A stretch of 42,703 nt of DNA from Dehalococcoidia bacterium. Its GTDB lineage: Bacteria; Chloroflexota; Dehalococcoidia; UBA2979. The stretch is from the NCBI GenBank assembly GCA_003599735.1, contig QZJI01000075.1:1-42703 (forward strand). The letters are read 5' to 3'. Each line of letters opens with the position of its first letter. Position 1 is the first letter of the stretch. Under the pieces are notes generated by a model. The model did not search any database. It was not told the origin of the DNA and saw nothing but the letters and a program-made list of their open reading frames with translations. The translations under genes were made by a program, and so were the position numbers. Shown here piece after piece: positions 8,213-16,102 of the stretch.

Positions 8213-9445
8213 CTATCCCTCGTAGCGGCTGAAGATCAGCGAGGAGTTGTGCCCGCCGAAACCAAGCGAGTTCGACATCGCGTGCTTCAGGTTCACGCTG
8301 CGCGGGCCGCCGGCCACATAGTCCAGGTCGCAGTCGGGGTCGGGCGTTAGCAGGTGCAGCGTCTGATGGATCTTCTGGTCGCGGATCGACAGTACCGTCA
8401 CTGCCGCCTCGAGGCCGCCCGCAGCGCCGAGCGTGTGCCCGAACATCGACTTGCTGGACGAGACTGGGATGCCGGGCATCGACTCACCGAAGACCGCTTT
8501 CAGCGAAAGCGTCTCGAACTTATCGTTCAGCGGGGTGCTCGTCCCATGAGCATTGACATAGTCGATCTCTGCGGCCTCGAGGCCCGCCTTCTTCAGCGCG
8601 ATCCGCATGGCCCGCGACGCCCCCTCGCCGTTCTCGGACGGCTGTGTGACGTGGTAGGCGTCCGCCGACTGTCCGTATGCCGTGAGTTCCGCGAGGATGG
8701 TCGCACCCCGGGCTTCGGCGTGCTCGCGCTCTTCGAGGACGAGGATACCCGCGCCCTCGCCGAGCACGAAGCCGTCGCGGTTGAGGTCAAACGGCCGGCT
8801 GGCTGTCTCCGGGTCGTTGTTGCGCGAGAGCGCGCGCGACGCGGCGAATGCCGCGATCGTCATGCGCGTGACCGATGCCTCGGCCCCGCCGGCCACCATC
8901 GCCACCGCGTCTCCGCGCCGGATCGTCTCTAGCGCGGTCCCGATCGCGTCTGCACCTGACGCGCAGGCGGAGACCGTGTTGAAGTTGGGGCCGCGCAGCC
9001 CGAAGCGGATCGACGTCTGTCCGGCGGCCATGTCCGGGATGAACATCGGCACCAGGAACGGAGAGACACGGGTCGGCTTCTCGAAGAAGACCTTGAACTC
9101 CTGCTCCAGCGTCTCCATACCGCCGATGCCGGAGCCGATCATGCACCCGATCTCGTCGGCGTCTGCCTCAACATCCAACCCGGAGTGCTCCAGTGCTTCG
9201 CCCGCCGCCATCACCGCCAGGTGGGTGAAGCGGTCCATCCGCTTCGCCTCTTTGCGGTCGAGGTAAGTCGAGAGGTCGAACTCCGGTACCTCGCCCGCGA
9301 CGCGCGTCGGCAGGTCCTCCGTCTCCACACGAGTGATGGGGCGGATCCCGTTCGTGCCGGCGAGCAGCGCCTGCCAGGTCGCCTCGCGGCCCGCGCCTAC
9401 CGCGCTGAACATCCCCACACCGGTCACCACGACTCGACGGTTCAT
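8213..9445 (-). CDS. fabF: Beta-ketoacyl-ACP synthase II (second of tandem pair)
   Basis: KAS II condenses malonyl-ACP with an acyl-ACP in fatty-acid elongation. This 410-residue thiolase-fold protein has the complete Cys-His-His triad: Cys161 in VSACASGADAIG, His300 in VNAHGTSTPLND and His337 in SKSMFGHTLGAAGG. The lysine of KSMFGH is also present. ATG 9445 was chosen because it overlaps the upstream KAS stop (TGATG) and GGGAGGGAG lies a few bases before it; an in-frame start exists five codons further up. It is a full enzyme, not a chain-length factor, since the nucleophile is intact. It diverges from its tandem neighbour around the nucleophile and in the loop after residue 110, so the two may differ in substrate length. 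Confidence 0.94.
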   Translation of the reverse strand: MNRRVVVTGVGMFSAVGAGREATWQALLAGTNGIRPITRVETEDLPTRVAGEVPEFDLSTYLDRKEAKRMDRFTHLAVMAAGEALEHSGLDVEADADEIGCMIGSGIGGMETLEQEFKVFFEKPTRVSPFLVPMFIPDMAAGQTSIRFGLRGPNFNTVSACASGADAIGTALETIRRGDAVAMVAGGAEASVTRMTIAAFAASRALSRNNDPETASRPFDLNRDGFVLGEGAGILVLEEREHAEARGATILAELTAYGQSADAYHVTQPSENGEGASRAMRIALKKAGLEAAEIDYVNAHGTSTPLNDKFETLSLKAVFGESMPGIPVSSSKSMFGHTLGAAGGLEAAVTVLSIRDQKIHQTLHLLTPDPDCDLDYVAGGPRSVNLKHAMSNSLGFGGHNSSLIFSRYEG

Positions 9446-10686
9446 CAGACTCCCTCCCACCGTTTCACGATCACGGCGGAGTTATGGCCGCCGAGGCCCA
9501 CCGAAGTGCTCATCGCGTACCGCACGGCGGCGCGGCGTGCCTCGTTCGGGACGTAATCCAGGTCACACGCGGGGTCCGGGTTCGCGTAGTTGATCGTCGG
9601 CGGGACGACCCCGCGCTCGCAGACCAGCATCGCGATCGCCGCCTCGACGGCCCCTGCCGCCCCCATCATGTGCCCGTGCATCGACTTGGTCGAGGAAACC
9701 ATGATCGAGTCCGCGTGTTCGCCGAACACGTCACGGATCGCTTTGGTCTCCACCCGGTCATTCAATGGCGTGCCAGTCCCGTGCGCGTTGATGTAGTCGA
9801 TCGCCTCGACGCCGATCCCGGCCCGCGCGAGGGCGTCCTGCATCGCCTGCGCAATCCCGTGTCCATCCTCGGCGGCGGCCACCATGTCGTAGGCGTCGTT
9901 GCTCGTGCCGGCCGCGACGAATTCAGCGTAAATATGGGCGCCGCGCGCGAGGGCGTGTTCGAGCTCTTCGAGGATCAGCACGCCAGCGCCCTCGCCAAGG
10001 ATGAACCCGTTGCGGGTGGCGTCAAACGGTCGGACGGCTTTCGTCGGGTCGTCTGCGGTCGCGAGGGCCTTCATCGCGTTGAACCCGGCGTAGTAGACGG
10101 GCGTCAGCGGTGCTTCGTAGCCGCCCGCGATGATCACCTCGCAGTCGCCACGCGCGATGATCTCGGCGGCCTCGCCGGTGGTGGCGCCGCCGGTGGCGCA
10201 GGCCGCCGTCACGGCGAAGTTCGGGCCCCGTGCTCCGGTCTGGATGGCGACCAGGCCGGTCGCCGTATCCGGGAGCATGTGGGAGATGAGGAACGGCGAG
10301 ACGCGCCGCGGGCCCTTGTCCGCCAGGATCGCTGCCTGCTCCACGATCAACTGCGCGCTGCCAATGCCCGTGCCGATCACGACCCCCACCCGCCGCGCGT
10401 CCTCCTGCGCCATGTCGATCCCCGCGTCCGCCAATGCCCGTTGCGCGGCAGCAAGCGCGAACACCGTGGAACGGTCAAGGCGGCGGAGGATCTTCGCGTC
10501 GACATGGTCGGCCGGATCGAAGTCTCGGACCTCGCCCGCGATCGGGAACTCGTATGCGCTGGTATCGAAGAGAGTGATCGTGCCGATCCCCGACCGTCCG
10601 GCTACGAGCGCCTCCCAGTTGGAGGCCACATCGTTGCCGAGCGGGGTGATGAGGCCCAGCCCGGTGACGACAACCCTGCGCGTCAC
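9445..10686 (-). CDS. fabF: Beta-ketoacyl-ACP synthase II (first of tandem pair)
   Basis: This is a second full-length KAS II, 413 residues. It has Cys163 in [14 protein letters not shown], His302 in [12 protein letters not shown] and His339 in [15 protein letters not shown], so it should be a catalytically competent decarboxylating condensing enzyme. The start is GTG, overlapping the fabD stop (GTGA). The residues after the nucleophile (CATGGATT) differ from the usual CATGTHAIG of housekeeping FabF. The tandem arrangement with another KAS II, directly after the malonyl transferase, suggests either a division of labour by chain length or production of an unusual long acyl chain. No acpP, fabG or fabH lies in the window. 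Confidence 0.93.
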   Translation of the reverse strand: MTRRVVVTGLGLITPLGNDVASNWEALVAGRSGIGTITLFDTSAYEFPIAGEVRDFDPADHVDAKILRRLDRSTVFALAAAQRALADAGIDMAQEDARRVGVVIGTGIGSAQLIVEQAAILADKGPRRVSPFLISHMLPDTATGLVAIQTGARGPNFAVTAACATGGATTGEAAEIIARGDCEVIIAGGYEAPLTPVYYAGFNAMKALATADDPTKAVRPFDATRNGFILGEGAGVLILEELEHALARGAHIYAEFVAAGTSNDAYDMVAAAEDGHGIAQAMQDALARAGIGVEAIDYINAHGTGTPLNDRVETKAIRDVFGEHADSIMVSSTKSMHGHMMGAAGAVEAAIAMLVCERGVVPPTINYANPDPACDLDYVPNEARRAAVRYAMSTSVGLGGHNSAVIVKRWEGV

Positions 10687-11714
10687 GGCGCCGAGCGGCG
10701 GGCGGGGAGGACGGAGATCGGGATCGGCTTGTCGCGCGCATCGTCCAGCGAGACCGCGGTCACATCGCCCGCGATCCGCTTCACCATCCGCGCCAGGCTG
10801 TGCCCCGGACCGACCTCAATGAAGGTGTCGACCCCTTCACGCGTCATCCGGCGCACGTTCTCTGCCCACAGGACGGGTGACTTCAACTGGGCCTCGAACT
10901 CCGCACGGACCTCGGCGGCGGTGCGCAGCAGGTCAGCGGAGATGTTGGAGACAATCGGACGGTCCGGGTCGGCGAACGGAATCTCACGGATCACTTGCGC
11001 GAACTCGGCGGCCTGCGCGGTATGTAGCGGAGTGTGGCTGGAAACCTTCAGCTTCAGACGGATCGCCTTCGCCTGGAGCGCGCGTGCGCCCTCCATCGCC
11101 CGTTCGAGGGCGCTCACGTCGCCAGAGATCACCGTCTGCTGCGCCTCGTTGTGGTTCGCCACGTCCACACGGTCGTGCTCACCCAGCGTGGCGTCTTCGC
11201 ACAACTGCCGGACAGCCTCGGCGTCCATGCCGATGATTGCCGCCATACCCACCGGCCGGTCGGCGTTGAACGACCCCATGAGGCGCGAGCGCTCCATGAT
11301 GATTAGTAGCGAGTCCCGGAACGAGATCGCGTTGGTCGCTACTGCGGCGCTGAACAGGCCGAGCGAGTGTCCACCGAACAACCGGGGCCGCACGTTCCCG
11401 CCGACCTCGTTCAACTTCTCGCGCATCGCGCGGAGGAAGGCGACCGAGGTGGTTAAGACCGCCGGCTGGGTGTTCTCGGTGGAGGCGAGGTCGTCCGCCT
11501 CGGCGTCGAAACAGAGTGAGGCAAGGTCGATGCCTGTGAGGTCGCTCGCCTCCTCGAAGGTGCGGCGGGCCGCCTCCGAGTTGGCGTGAACCAGCTTCCC
11601 CATCCCAGGCGTCTGAGACCCCTGACCGGGGAAGACGAGGGCGATGGAGTCCGTGGTTGGGGTGCTGGCGTCGCCCGGCGTCAGCTCGGGATCAGGCCTG
11701 CTCATGTCGGTCAC
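10683..11714 (-). CDS. fabD: Malonyl-CoA:ACP transacylase
   Basis: FabD loads malonate onto acyl carrier protein for fatty-acid synthesis. With the start chosen here the protein has 343 residues. It shows the oxyanion loop PGQGSQTPGMG (29-39), the nucleophile elbow GHSLG with Ser117, and catalytic His227 in VSSHTPLH. GTG 11714 is preferred because a strong GGAGGA lies on the minus strand seven bases upstream (11721-11727). An in-frame ATG at 11747 would add 11 non-conserved residues and lacks a ribosome site. About 20 Pro/Asp/Thr-rich residues precede the domain. It heads the fabD-fabF-fabF-recJ group and has a candidate promoter of its own at 11780-11811. Confidence 0.93.
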   Translation of the reverse strand: MTDMSRPDPELTPGDASTPTTDSIALVFPGQGSQTPGMGKLVHANSEAARRTFEEASDLTGIDLASLCFDAEADDLASTENTQPAVLTTSVAFLRAMREKLNEVGGNVRPRLFGGHSLGLFSAAVATNAISFRDSLLIIMERSRLMGSFNADRPVGMAAIIGMDAEAVRQLCEDATLGEHDRVDVANHNEAQQTVISGDVSALERAMEGARALQAKAIRLKLKVSSHTPLHTAQAAEFAQVIREIPFADPDRPIVSNISADLLRTAAEVRAEFEAQLKSPVLWAENVRRMTREGVDTFIEVGPGHSLARMVKRIAGDVTAVSLDDARDKPIPISVLPARRSAP

Positions 11715-11779
11715 GCGGGTTTCCTCCGCAGTGTCCGCCTGCCTCATCTGGGCGTTACGGACACCTGTTCGACCCTTGA

Positions 11780-11811
11780 ACTATACGCCCTGGCGCCGTC
11801 CGGCGCGTCAA
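11780..11811 (-). promoter_or_regulatory. Candidate fabD promoter with dyad in spacer
   Basis: On the minus strand TTGACG (11806-11811) and TATAGT (11780-11785) match -35 and -10 boxes, separated by 20 bp. The spacer carries a perfect dyad GCGCCG-TC-CGGCGC (11793-11806). A long spacer with an internal dyad is the layout of MerR-type activated promoters, though dyads also arise easily at this GC content. It sits between nnrD/E and fabD, so it could give the fab genes separate control. Confidence 0.4.
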
Positions 11812-11846
11812 GGATGTGTGTGCGCGAATTTGGCCGGTGGGGTGTT

Positions 11847-13478
11847 TCACATCCCGAGGCGGTCGTCCCGCGCGTCTCGCCGGGGTGGTTCCAGTGCTTT
11901 CCGCGCCTCCGGCAGCGCCCGGATGAGGTCAGACGCGAGCACGCTGGCGTCCCCGTAGACGCTCGACAGCTGCCGCGCGGCCTCCGCATGCATCCAGACG
12001 GACGCGCAGGCCGCCTCGAATGTCTCCATGCCCTGGGCGGCGAATCCGGCCACCAGGCCCGCCAGGACGTCTCCTGTGCCCGCATGGGCTAGCGCCGAGG
12101 TCGCCGCCTCCGAGATTCTCGCCCGGCCGTCCGGTGACGCGATGATCGTGCCGGCGCCTTTCAGGATGATCACGCTTTGGGTGGCCTCCGCCATCTCGAT
12201 CGCCGTTGCAAGACGCTGTGCCTGTACCGCCTCCATGCTTCGCCCGACGAGCCGGGCCGCTTCGCCTGGGTGGGGCGTCAGGACGCGCGGTGCGGCGAAC
12301 CGGGTGTGCCAGCCGTGTTCGCCTGCCAGCACCGTGAGCGCGTCTGCGTCGAACACTACCGTCCCGAGCCCCTCGACGGTGTCGAGGCCGGCCAGGAGGT
12401 GTTGCACGAACCCGCGTGCGCCGTCTGACAGCCCGATGCCCGGACCGATGAGCAGAGACTGCGCACGGCCGCGCTGGAGCGACTGGAGGAGTGTCCGGGC
12501 GCCTTCGGGTGTGTGGGCGCCGTCCTGGTCGGGGAGCGGCTCGTGCGTGGCATCGGGGAACGCGATCAGCAGTTGTTGGATCGAGGCTGGCGCCGCCAGT
12601 GTGACCATCCCGCAGCCGGAGCGTGCCGCAGCCTCCGCGGAGAGCCGTGCCGCCCCGGGGAACCGCCGAGACCCAGCCGCGATCACCGCGGTGCCGAACG
12701 TCCCTTTATGTCCGTCCGAGGGCCGCTCCGGCAGCGTTGCGCGCACCTCTCGCAGCACCAGCGTGCCCAGTCCCAGCCGTGCCCGCGCGTCGGCTGGCAC
12801 GCCGATCGCGACCGGCACCACGCGCCCGGCGAAGAGGGATCCTGGTGCGGTCACCAGGCCGACTTTCGAACATTCGAACGTCACGGTCTCGTCCGCCGTC
12901 GGCGTGAGCGGGTCTGCGTATCCTGTGTCGCTGTCCACGCCACTCGGCAGGTCGACCGCGAGCAACGGTAGTTGAGGCATGGCGGCGCGAGCCGCCTGCA
13001 CGCGCATAAGTATTTGCGCGGCGTCGCCCTCGATCGGCCGCTCCTTCGGATGAAGTCCGGTGCCGAACAGAGCGTCCACGGCCACCGCCGCGTCGGAGAG
13101 CAGCCGTTCGAGCGTGGCCCAGTCAGCGTCCTCCGTCGCCACCGTGTAGGGCACGCCGGCATCCAGGCAGGCGCGCCATTCCGCGTCGTCGTCGGGACGC
13201 GCGCGCAGCAGGTAGACGTGGCACGGCGGGCCCCATTCGGCCAGCCGCAGCGCCGCCACCAGTCCGTCGCCCCCGTTCTTCCCCGGGCCGACGAGGATCA
13301 GGATGGGGCGTTCGTCCGCGCCGCCCGCCATCATCCATGCCTCCTGAGCCACCGCGAGGCCCGCGTTCGCCATCAACTCGCGCTCGGAGACGCCAGCGGC
13401 GACGGCGGCGGCTTCCAGGTCGCGCATCTGCGCGGCGGTCACGATCGGGGCGGCAGGCCAACCGAGGGCGGGGCTCAC
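11847..13478 (-). CDS. nnr: Bifunctional NAD(P)H-hydrate epimerase / ADP-dependent NAD(P)H-hydrate dehydratase
   Basis: This enzyme repairs hydrated, redox-dead NADH and NADPH. The N-terminal YjeF_N domain (about 1-215) epimerises NAD(P)HX; VGPGKNGGDG and LAVDLPSGVDSDTG are its signatures. The C-terminal ribokinase-like domain (about 230-520) dehydrates it using ADP, with HKGTFGTAVIAAGS at its start and the anion-hole motif AGTGDVLAGL near residue 470. The fused form of 543 residues is the common bacterial one. The start is GTG, overlapping the acpS stop (GTGA). The acpS-nnr pairing is frequent in bacteria. A short Arg/Asp-rich tail follows the kinase domain. Confidence 0.95.
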   Translation of the reverse strand: MSPALGWPAAPIVTAAQMRDLEAAAVAAGVSERELMANAGLAVAQEAWMMAGGADERPILILVGPGKNGGDGLVAALRLAEWGPPCHVYLLRARPDDDAEWRACLDAGVPYTVATEDADWATLERLLSDAAVAVDALFGTGLHPKERPIEGDAAQILMRVQAARAAMPQLPLLAVDLPSGVDSDTGYADPLTPTADETVTFECSKVGLVTAPGSLFAGRVVPVAIGVPADARARLGLGTLVLREVRATLPERPSDGHKGTFGTAVIAAGSRRFPGAARLSAEAAARSGCGMVTLAAPASIQQLLIAFPDATHEPLPDQDGAHTPEGARTLLQSLQRGRAQSLLIGPGIGLSDGARGFVQHLLAGLDTVEGLGTVVFDADALTVLAGEHGWHTRFAAPRVLTPHPGEAARLVGRSMEAVQAQRLATAIEMAEATQSVIILKGAGTIIASPDGRARISEAATSALAHAGTGDVLAGLVAGFAAQGMETFEAACASVWMHAEAARQLSSVYGDASVLASDLIRALPEARKALEPPRRDARDDRLGM

Positions 13479-13948
13479 GAATTCACCCCATCGCCCTCAG
13501 GGTCCTCGGTGAGCAGGCCGCGTTCTCGCAGCCGCGCTATCAGCCGTGCCCGACCTTCCATGGGGTCCTCCTCCTGCCGTTCTTGGGTGCAAACGACGAC
13601 CGCCATCGCAAACGAGGCAAGGTGCGTGAGGGAGATGTCGATGGCATCCAGTCCGATGGCGTCCGCACGCCGGCGGGCGCCACCGTACAGGTAGACCATT
13701 GGCTTCCCGCGGCGGTCGGGCAGCACCTCGATATCCCGCCACGCGACAGAGCGTGCGCCCGTCCCCAGTGCCTTCATCACTGCTTCTTTCGCCGAGAACC
13801 GCGCGGCGAGTTCCGGCACGCGTCCGCGACAGAACGCGGCCTCCGCGCTGGTGAAGACACGCTGGACAAACCGTTCCGGGTGCTTCGCGAGCACCGCGGC
13901 AACTCGGTCGATCTCGATCAGGTCGATACCGACGGCATGGGTGCTCAC
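13475..13948 (-). CDS. acpS: Holo-[acyl-carrier-protein] synthase
   Basis: AcpS transfers phosphopantetheine from CoA to apo-ACP, which the FabD/FabF enzymes downstream need. The magnesium ligands are visible as Asp9 in GIDLIEIDR and Glu55 in RFSAKEAVMKALG. The GTG start at 13948 has GGAGG six bases upstream. The protein has 157 residues, about 30 more than usual. The extra part is a polar C-terminal tail (QERQEEDPMEGRARL and onward) that is probably not part of the fold; its purpose is unknown. It is the first gene of the acpS-nnr-fabD-fabF-fabF-recJ series. Confidence 0.93.
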   Translation of the reverse strand: MSTHAVGIDLIEIDRVAAVLAKHPERFVQRVFTSAEAAFCRGRVPELAARFSAKEAVMKALGTGARSVAWRDIEVLPDRRGKPMVYLYGGARRRADAIGLDAIDISLTHLASFAMAVVVCTQERQEEDPMEGRARLIARLRERGLLTEDPEGDGVNS

Positions 13949-14043
13949 ATGGGCCTCCGGCCCGCGAATCTAGCACGATCCCGTGCCATACTCTGCCTCC
14001 GAGGCGGCCCGGCCCGACCTCTCTCGTCCGTAGGAGCCTGCCC
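13949..14043. promoter_or_regulatory. Divergent acpS/folD intergenic region
   Basis: These 95 bp separate two divergently transcribed operons and must contain at least two promoters. On the plus strand CATACT near 13986 is the best -10-like element; no good -35 precedes it. The folD ribosome site AGGAG is at 14031-14035. Nothing more specific can be supported. Confidence 0.35.
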
Positions 14044-14934
14044 GTGAGCGCGAAAATCCTGGACGGCACCGCCATCGCCGCCGCCGTGCGCGCGGAGGTC
14101 GCCGCGGAGGTGGCACACGATGTTGCGGCCGGCCATCGTCCACCGCACCTCACGGTCGTGATCGCGGGTGACGATCCCGCCTCGCACGTTTACGTCGCCG
14201 GCAAAGCTCGTGCCTGTGCTGAAACAGGCATGACCAGCGAGACCATCGCACTCCCCGCAGACGTCACGCATGCGGCGGTCATAGATGTCGTCCGTCGCCT
14301 GAATGCCGACGACGGTGTCGATGGCATCCTCGTCCAGATGCCGCTGCCGCCTCAGGTGGACGCCCAGGCGGTGATGTCCGCGCTGGATCCCGCGAAGGAC
14401 GCGGATGGCCTCTCGCCGTACAGCCTCGGACGCCTGCTCCAAGGCAAGGCACCGATGCCACCCTGCACGCCGTCCGGCATCGTCGAAATGCTGCGCCGCG
14501 AGGGCATCGACACCCAGGGCGCGCGCGTCGTGATTGTGAACCGCTCCATGCTCGTGGGCCGCCCGCTGGCGATGCTGCTTTCGAACCGCGGCGCGGGCGC
14601 CAACGCCACCGTCACCATCGCTCACACCGGGACGCGAGACCTCCCCGCCGTGATGCGGGAGGCGGAGATCCTGATCACTGGGATGGGCCAGGCCCGCACC
14701 GTCACCGCCGACATGATCCGCCCCGGGGCGGTGGTCGTGGACGTCAGTGTCGTCCGTATCCCGGACGCCACCCGGAAGACGGGGACTCGCCTCGTCGGCG
14801 ACGTGGACTTCGAGGCGGCGTGCGAAATCGCGTCGTGGATCACTCCGGTGCCCGGTGGCGTTGGCCCCATGACGATTGCGATGCTGATGAAGAATACCCT
14901 CACAGCTGCCCGCGCCCGTCGAGACGGGCGCTAA
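14044..14934 (+). CDS. folD: Methylenetetrahydrofolate dehydrogenase / methenyltetrahydrofolate cyclohydrolase
   Basis: FolD interconverts 5,10-methylene-, 5,10-methenyl- and 10-formyl-tetrahydrofolate with NADP. The 296-residue chain shows GDDPASHVYVAGKARAC with the catalytic Tyr50 and Lys54 (YxxxK), DGILVQMPLPP, then PCTPSGIVEML, a Rossmann motif VIVNRSMLVGRPLAM (usual form GRSxxVGxP), and the C-terminal TPVPGGVGPMT. The start is GTG with AGGAG eight bases upstream. It opens a plus-strand operon with prfB and the LysM/peptidase-MA gene; prfB begins 46 bp after the stop. Confidence 0.96.
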   Translation: MSAKILDGTAIAAAVRAEVAAEVAHDVAAGHRPPHLTVVIAGDDPASHVYVAGKARACAETGMTSETIALPADVTHAAVIDVVRRLNADDGVDGILVQMPLPPQVDAQAVMSALDPAKDADGLSPYSLGRLLQGKAPMPPCTPSGIVEMLRREGIDTQGARVVIVNRSMLVGRPLAMLLSNRGAGANATVTIAHTGTRDLPAVMREAEILITGMGQARTVTADMIRPGAVVVDVSVVRIPDATRKTGTRLVGDVDFEAACEIASWITPVPGGVGPMTIAMLMKNTLTAARARRDGR

Positions 14935-14979
14935 CGCCTCGCTGCTGCGCCCCATGGCACGGCGTGCGAACATATTCAG

Positions 14980-16102
14980 ATGGACGAACTTCGACAGCGG
15001 ATCGCCGAACTCCTCGCACGCGTTCGGGACATTCAGGTGCGACTTTGACCTCCCTGCACAGGAGCGCGAACTCGCGCGCGTAAAGCAGGAGGCGGAGGAG
15101 CCCTCGCTCTGGGACGACCAGGCGAACGCCCAGCGGGTGATGAAAGCCGTCGCCCGTCTCGAATCTCTCATCGAAACCTGGCGCTCCCTCGAGTCCGGCT
15201 CACAGGATCTCCAGACGCTCCTCGAACTCGCCGCCGAGGCGGACGAAGCGGAGCGTGCGCCGGTCCTGGCTGAGATCGAAACAGAGCTCGCCCTGCTTCA
15301 GGCACAGTTCGGCGCCCTCGAAATGTCGCTCACGCTGGGCGGGCCGTACGACGTGCGCAACGCGCTGCTCTCCGTCCACGCCGGTGCGGGTGGCACGGAG
15401 GCGCAGGACTGGGCGGAGATGCTTCTGCGCATGTACCTGCGCTGGGCTGAACAGCACGGTTTCACCTCGGAAATCCTTGCCATCTCCAGCGGTGAAGAGG
15501 CGGGCATCAAGTCCGCCGACCTCAAAATCAGCGGCGACTACGCCTACGGCATGCTTCGCTCCGAACGGGGGGTCCATCGTCTTGTCCGGATATCCCCGTT
15601 CGACTCATCTCATTCCCGTCACACTTCGTTCGCCCTGGTCGAGGTGATGCCCGAGGCGGAGGCTCACGACAACACCATCGAGGTGAAACCGGATGACCTG
15701 CGGGTCGATACGTTCCGGGCGTCTGGGCACGGAGGTCAGAACGTCCAGAAGAACGACACCGCCGTCCGTCTGACTCACCTCCCGACGGGTATCGTGGTCA
15801 CGTGTCAGAACGAGCGATCCCAGGGGCAGAACCGTGAGAGCGCCATGCTCGTACTGAAGTCGAGACTGCTCGAGCTGGAGATCGAACAGCGGGAAGTGGA
15901 GAAGCAGCGTCTGAAAGGCGCCCACATCGAAGCCGGGTGGGGAAACCAGATCCGCTCCTACGTGCTCCATCCCTACAAGATGGTGAAGGACTTGCGCACC
16001 GGGACCGAGACGAGCGATACCGCCCGCGTCCTGGATGGCGGCATCGACGAATTCGTGACGGCCTACCTGCGTGAGCAGGTGGGGACGGAGGCGGCAGGAT
16101 GA
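14980..16102 (+). CDS. prfB: Peptide chain release factor 2, with programmed +1 frameshift
   Basis: RF2 ends translation at UGA and UAA. The gene is read in two frames. The zero frame runs from ATG 14980 for 22 codons (MDELRQRIAELLARV...) to CTT at 15043-15045 and an in-frame TGA at 15046-15048. Skipping T15046 continues with GAC (Asp) to the stop at 16100-16102, giving 373 residues. The site is the classical CTT-TGA-C, with an SD-like AGGTG three bases before CTT, as in E. coli. The stop-codon motif SPF is at 205-207 and the catalytic GGQ at 251-253. When RF2 is scarce the TGA is read slowly, frameshifting rises and more RF2 is made. The stop overlaps the next start (ATGA). Confidence 0.95.

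Noticed and set aside
9484-11589. 701-residue plus-strand open frame
   Set aside because: It lies antisense to the tandem fabF and fabD genes, is full of Arg/Ala/Asp as expected of antisense GC-rich frames, and shows no domain. The minus-strand genes have clear motifs.
14954-15046. ATG 14954 as start of prfB
   Set aside because: Its first 31 residues do not resemble RF2, whereas the 14980 frame plus the CTT-TGA-C shift gives the normal N-terminus.
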